Below, one piece after another: positions 62,550-64,000 of a stretch of 64,000 bases of DNA. The translations under genes were made by a program, and so were the position numbers. This stretch comes from Actinostola sp. cb2023 (taxonomy: Eukaryota; Cnidaria; Anthozoa; Actiniaria; Actinostolidae): assembly GCA_033675265.1 (NCBI GenBank), contig JAUJYZ010001050.1, positions 679,501-743,500 on the forward strand. The letters are read 5' to 3'. Positions within the stretch are counted from its first letter, which is position 1; each line of letters opens with the position of its first letter. Below the pieces are notes generated by a model. It was given only the letters and a program-made list of their open reading frames with translations, ran no database searches and was not told the origin of the DNA.

Positions 62550-64000
62550 TCGAGAAAATAGAGTGAACTCCCTTACCTCTATAAAGCGGACTAATTTCTT
62601 AGGTTTACAGTTTTTCAGTTAAAATTAAGACAGAAATATCCATCAACTGAAACGGAACCATTACATAGAATATACTGAGATCGTCGTCGGCCTGACTAGA
62701 ACATTCAGTTAATCACATCATAAACTAGTCTTGTTAACTAAACATGCGAATTCATTTATTATTATTTTTTGTTACGTACGTATTGTTAAGTGTATTTTTG
62801 TCGCTTAAAATTACAATAACAATACATGCCATTACGTTGGAGTGACAAATGAAAACAAATATTAACTGGGTACAGTTATAAAACGCATATCCCTTGTACA
62901 AACTACTTTGCGTTGACTCATGCCCATCCACACGTTTTCGTATGGAAACACATCAAGAGTTTTCCATCCACACGGCATCGTTTTCGTTTAGCCCGGAGAG
63001 GGCAACGAATTACAGACGGCAAGAAAGTGAATTTTTGCGAAATCAAGTCCATTCGAAAACGCGAATCACCTAAACGCTATTTTAGTGCTTCCATTCGAAA
63101 ACGAGCACGGCGTTGTCTGTAACTGTAACAACATTAACATATCGATATAGTGTATATATAGAACGTATGACTGAAGTAATCCAGGATGGTCCGTTTTTAT
63201 AACATAATATAAATTGCAGTCAGTTCTTGTGTCATCACTGCCAAACCACAACAGATCAAAGGCTGTAGACGCCGTTTCGAAAACGTGAGGTGCCATTGTG
63301 CTGTTGATTATCTACGACAGAACTGCATGTGCTGAACTTCAACGAAAATGTAACGTAGATGATTACAAATGATTATCAGTTCTCTGCTGAAATTATTTTT
63401 GATTTAGATTGAATACATTACGAGCTACGCTGGTCTAAAGTAAAGGAAATCTAACCTTTTTTCACCTATGAATGATGTAATAGCGTTATTGTATAGCACA
63501 GATACTACGCGCGCTCTTATTGGTCAATTAGCGGGCCGTAACTTCCCGTACGGCCCGCTGAAAACAGAAAAGTAAGGACAAGCTATGTAATAAATATCTT
63601 ATTAACCTCACTTGCTCGGTCCGTACGGGAAGTTATGGATCCTCGTTTCCCCCCACATTTTATGACCTGCGCGCTACGCGCTTGGGCCATAAGGCCGTGC
63701 GAAGAAAACAACTCGGTCCATAACTCCCCGACTGTACGAACCTCGCGCTCTGTTAATAAGAGGTATGTATCGTGCTCTTGCTTGATTCGGTCATAGGCTA
63801 GGAAAGGTTACATTTCCTTGAAGTTTCTGTAAAAAGTTAAGATTATTTGTAGATTTATTTCCAAATAAATCATTTTAGGCTGCATAGGCACTTCTAATCA
63901 GAATAATAATAATAATAGAAAGAGAATAGAAAAGACTCTGGGACAGGTTGATCGAACTGTCCGCCATGATCGATGTTTCCGTCCTCTGCAAGCCAGTTAC
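62550..64000. other. intergenic right flank
   Basis: AT-rich DNA with CATTCGAAAACG words (63050-63105). A loosely palindromic segment at 63520-63740 has GGGCCGTAACTTCCCGTACG opposed to CCGTACGGGAAGTTATGG. Near the end, GCTGCATAGGCACTT (63874-63888) equals the right end of the Kolobok-like element in the phosphatase intron, followed by an AAT repeat. Its partner end is not visible in this window. Confidence 0.6.
63874..63888. mobile_element. terminal motif of a second Kolobok-like copy
   Basis: GCTGCATAGGCACTT repeats the terminal motif of the 31932-35701 element. Next comes CTAA instead of TTAA, so the target site has mutated or the copy is truncated. The element body would lie to the left but no matching left end was found. 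Confidence 0.5.

Overview
The window is eukaryotic and looks like non-coding-rich metazoan DNA. It is AT-rich, its genes have many short exons with GT-AG introns, and it is packed with microsatellites, MITEs, satellites and transposon relics. The mix (an invertebrate Prickle, a divergent purple acid phosphatase, a THAP-bearing TTAA transposon, an integrase-core gene, an RPA-like fragment, abundant TACATGTA words) suggests a marine invertebrate, most likely a cnidarian such as a coral or anemone. The species is inferred, not proven.

Layout. 1-11.5 kb: no gene I can support; one 388-bp CCCGGGG-ended MITE with an 8-bp target duplication. 11,567-22,226 (+): a complete five-exon prickle gene, giving 761 aa with a Testin-like Cys-rich N-terminus, PET, three LIM domains and a C-terminal CRVQ prenylation box. 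22.2-27.6 kb: intergenic, with minisatellites, a 151-bp tandem duplication and a MITE nested in a MITE. 27,649-41,424 (+): a complete twelve-exon secreted purple acid phosphatase of 437 aa with all seven metal ligands. Its introns hold minisatellites and, in intron 5, a 3.77-kb Kolobok-like element with TTAA duplications, a broken THAP domain and a zinc-knuckle tail. That element itself carries a perfect 51-bp-arm foldback insertion with a 9-bp duplication.

41.4-60 kb has no conventional gene but is the most structured part. 44.3-48.3 kb is a satellite of about 19 units (about 191 bp each) with two monomer classes in a higher-order pattern, interrupted by a Harbinger-type MITE. 52.5-56.8 kb is an apparently non-autonomous element with the split direct repeats (A1...B1-A2...B2) typical of tyrosine-recombinase retrotransposons (Ngaro/DIRS). 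Its interior holds three different hairpin-encoding tandem arrays instead of reverse transcriptase or recombinase genes. This is the best candidate for something undescribed here. 57.5-58.1 kb is a long-armed foldback.

60.0-62.5 kb: a broken RPA-like OB-fold/zinc-ribbon gene on the minus strand, a heptamer minisatellite, then an intact integrase-core (DDE) protein gene on the plus strand whose N-terminus looks like a signal peptide because of a CTT repeat. 62.5-64 kb: intergenic, ending with a terminal motif of the same TTAA family.

The two host genes, prickle (planar cell polarity, cytoplasmic/membrane) and the phosphatase (secretory), share strand but no evident function. All exon boundaries were read by eye from splice sites, reading phase and family similarity.
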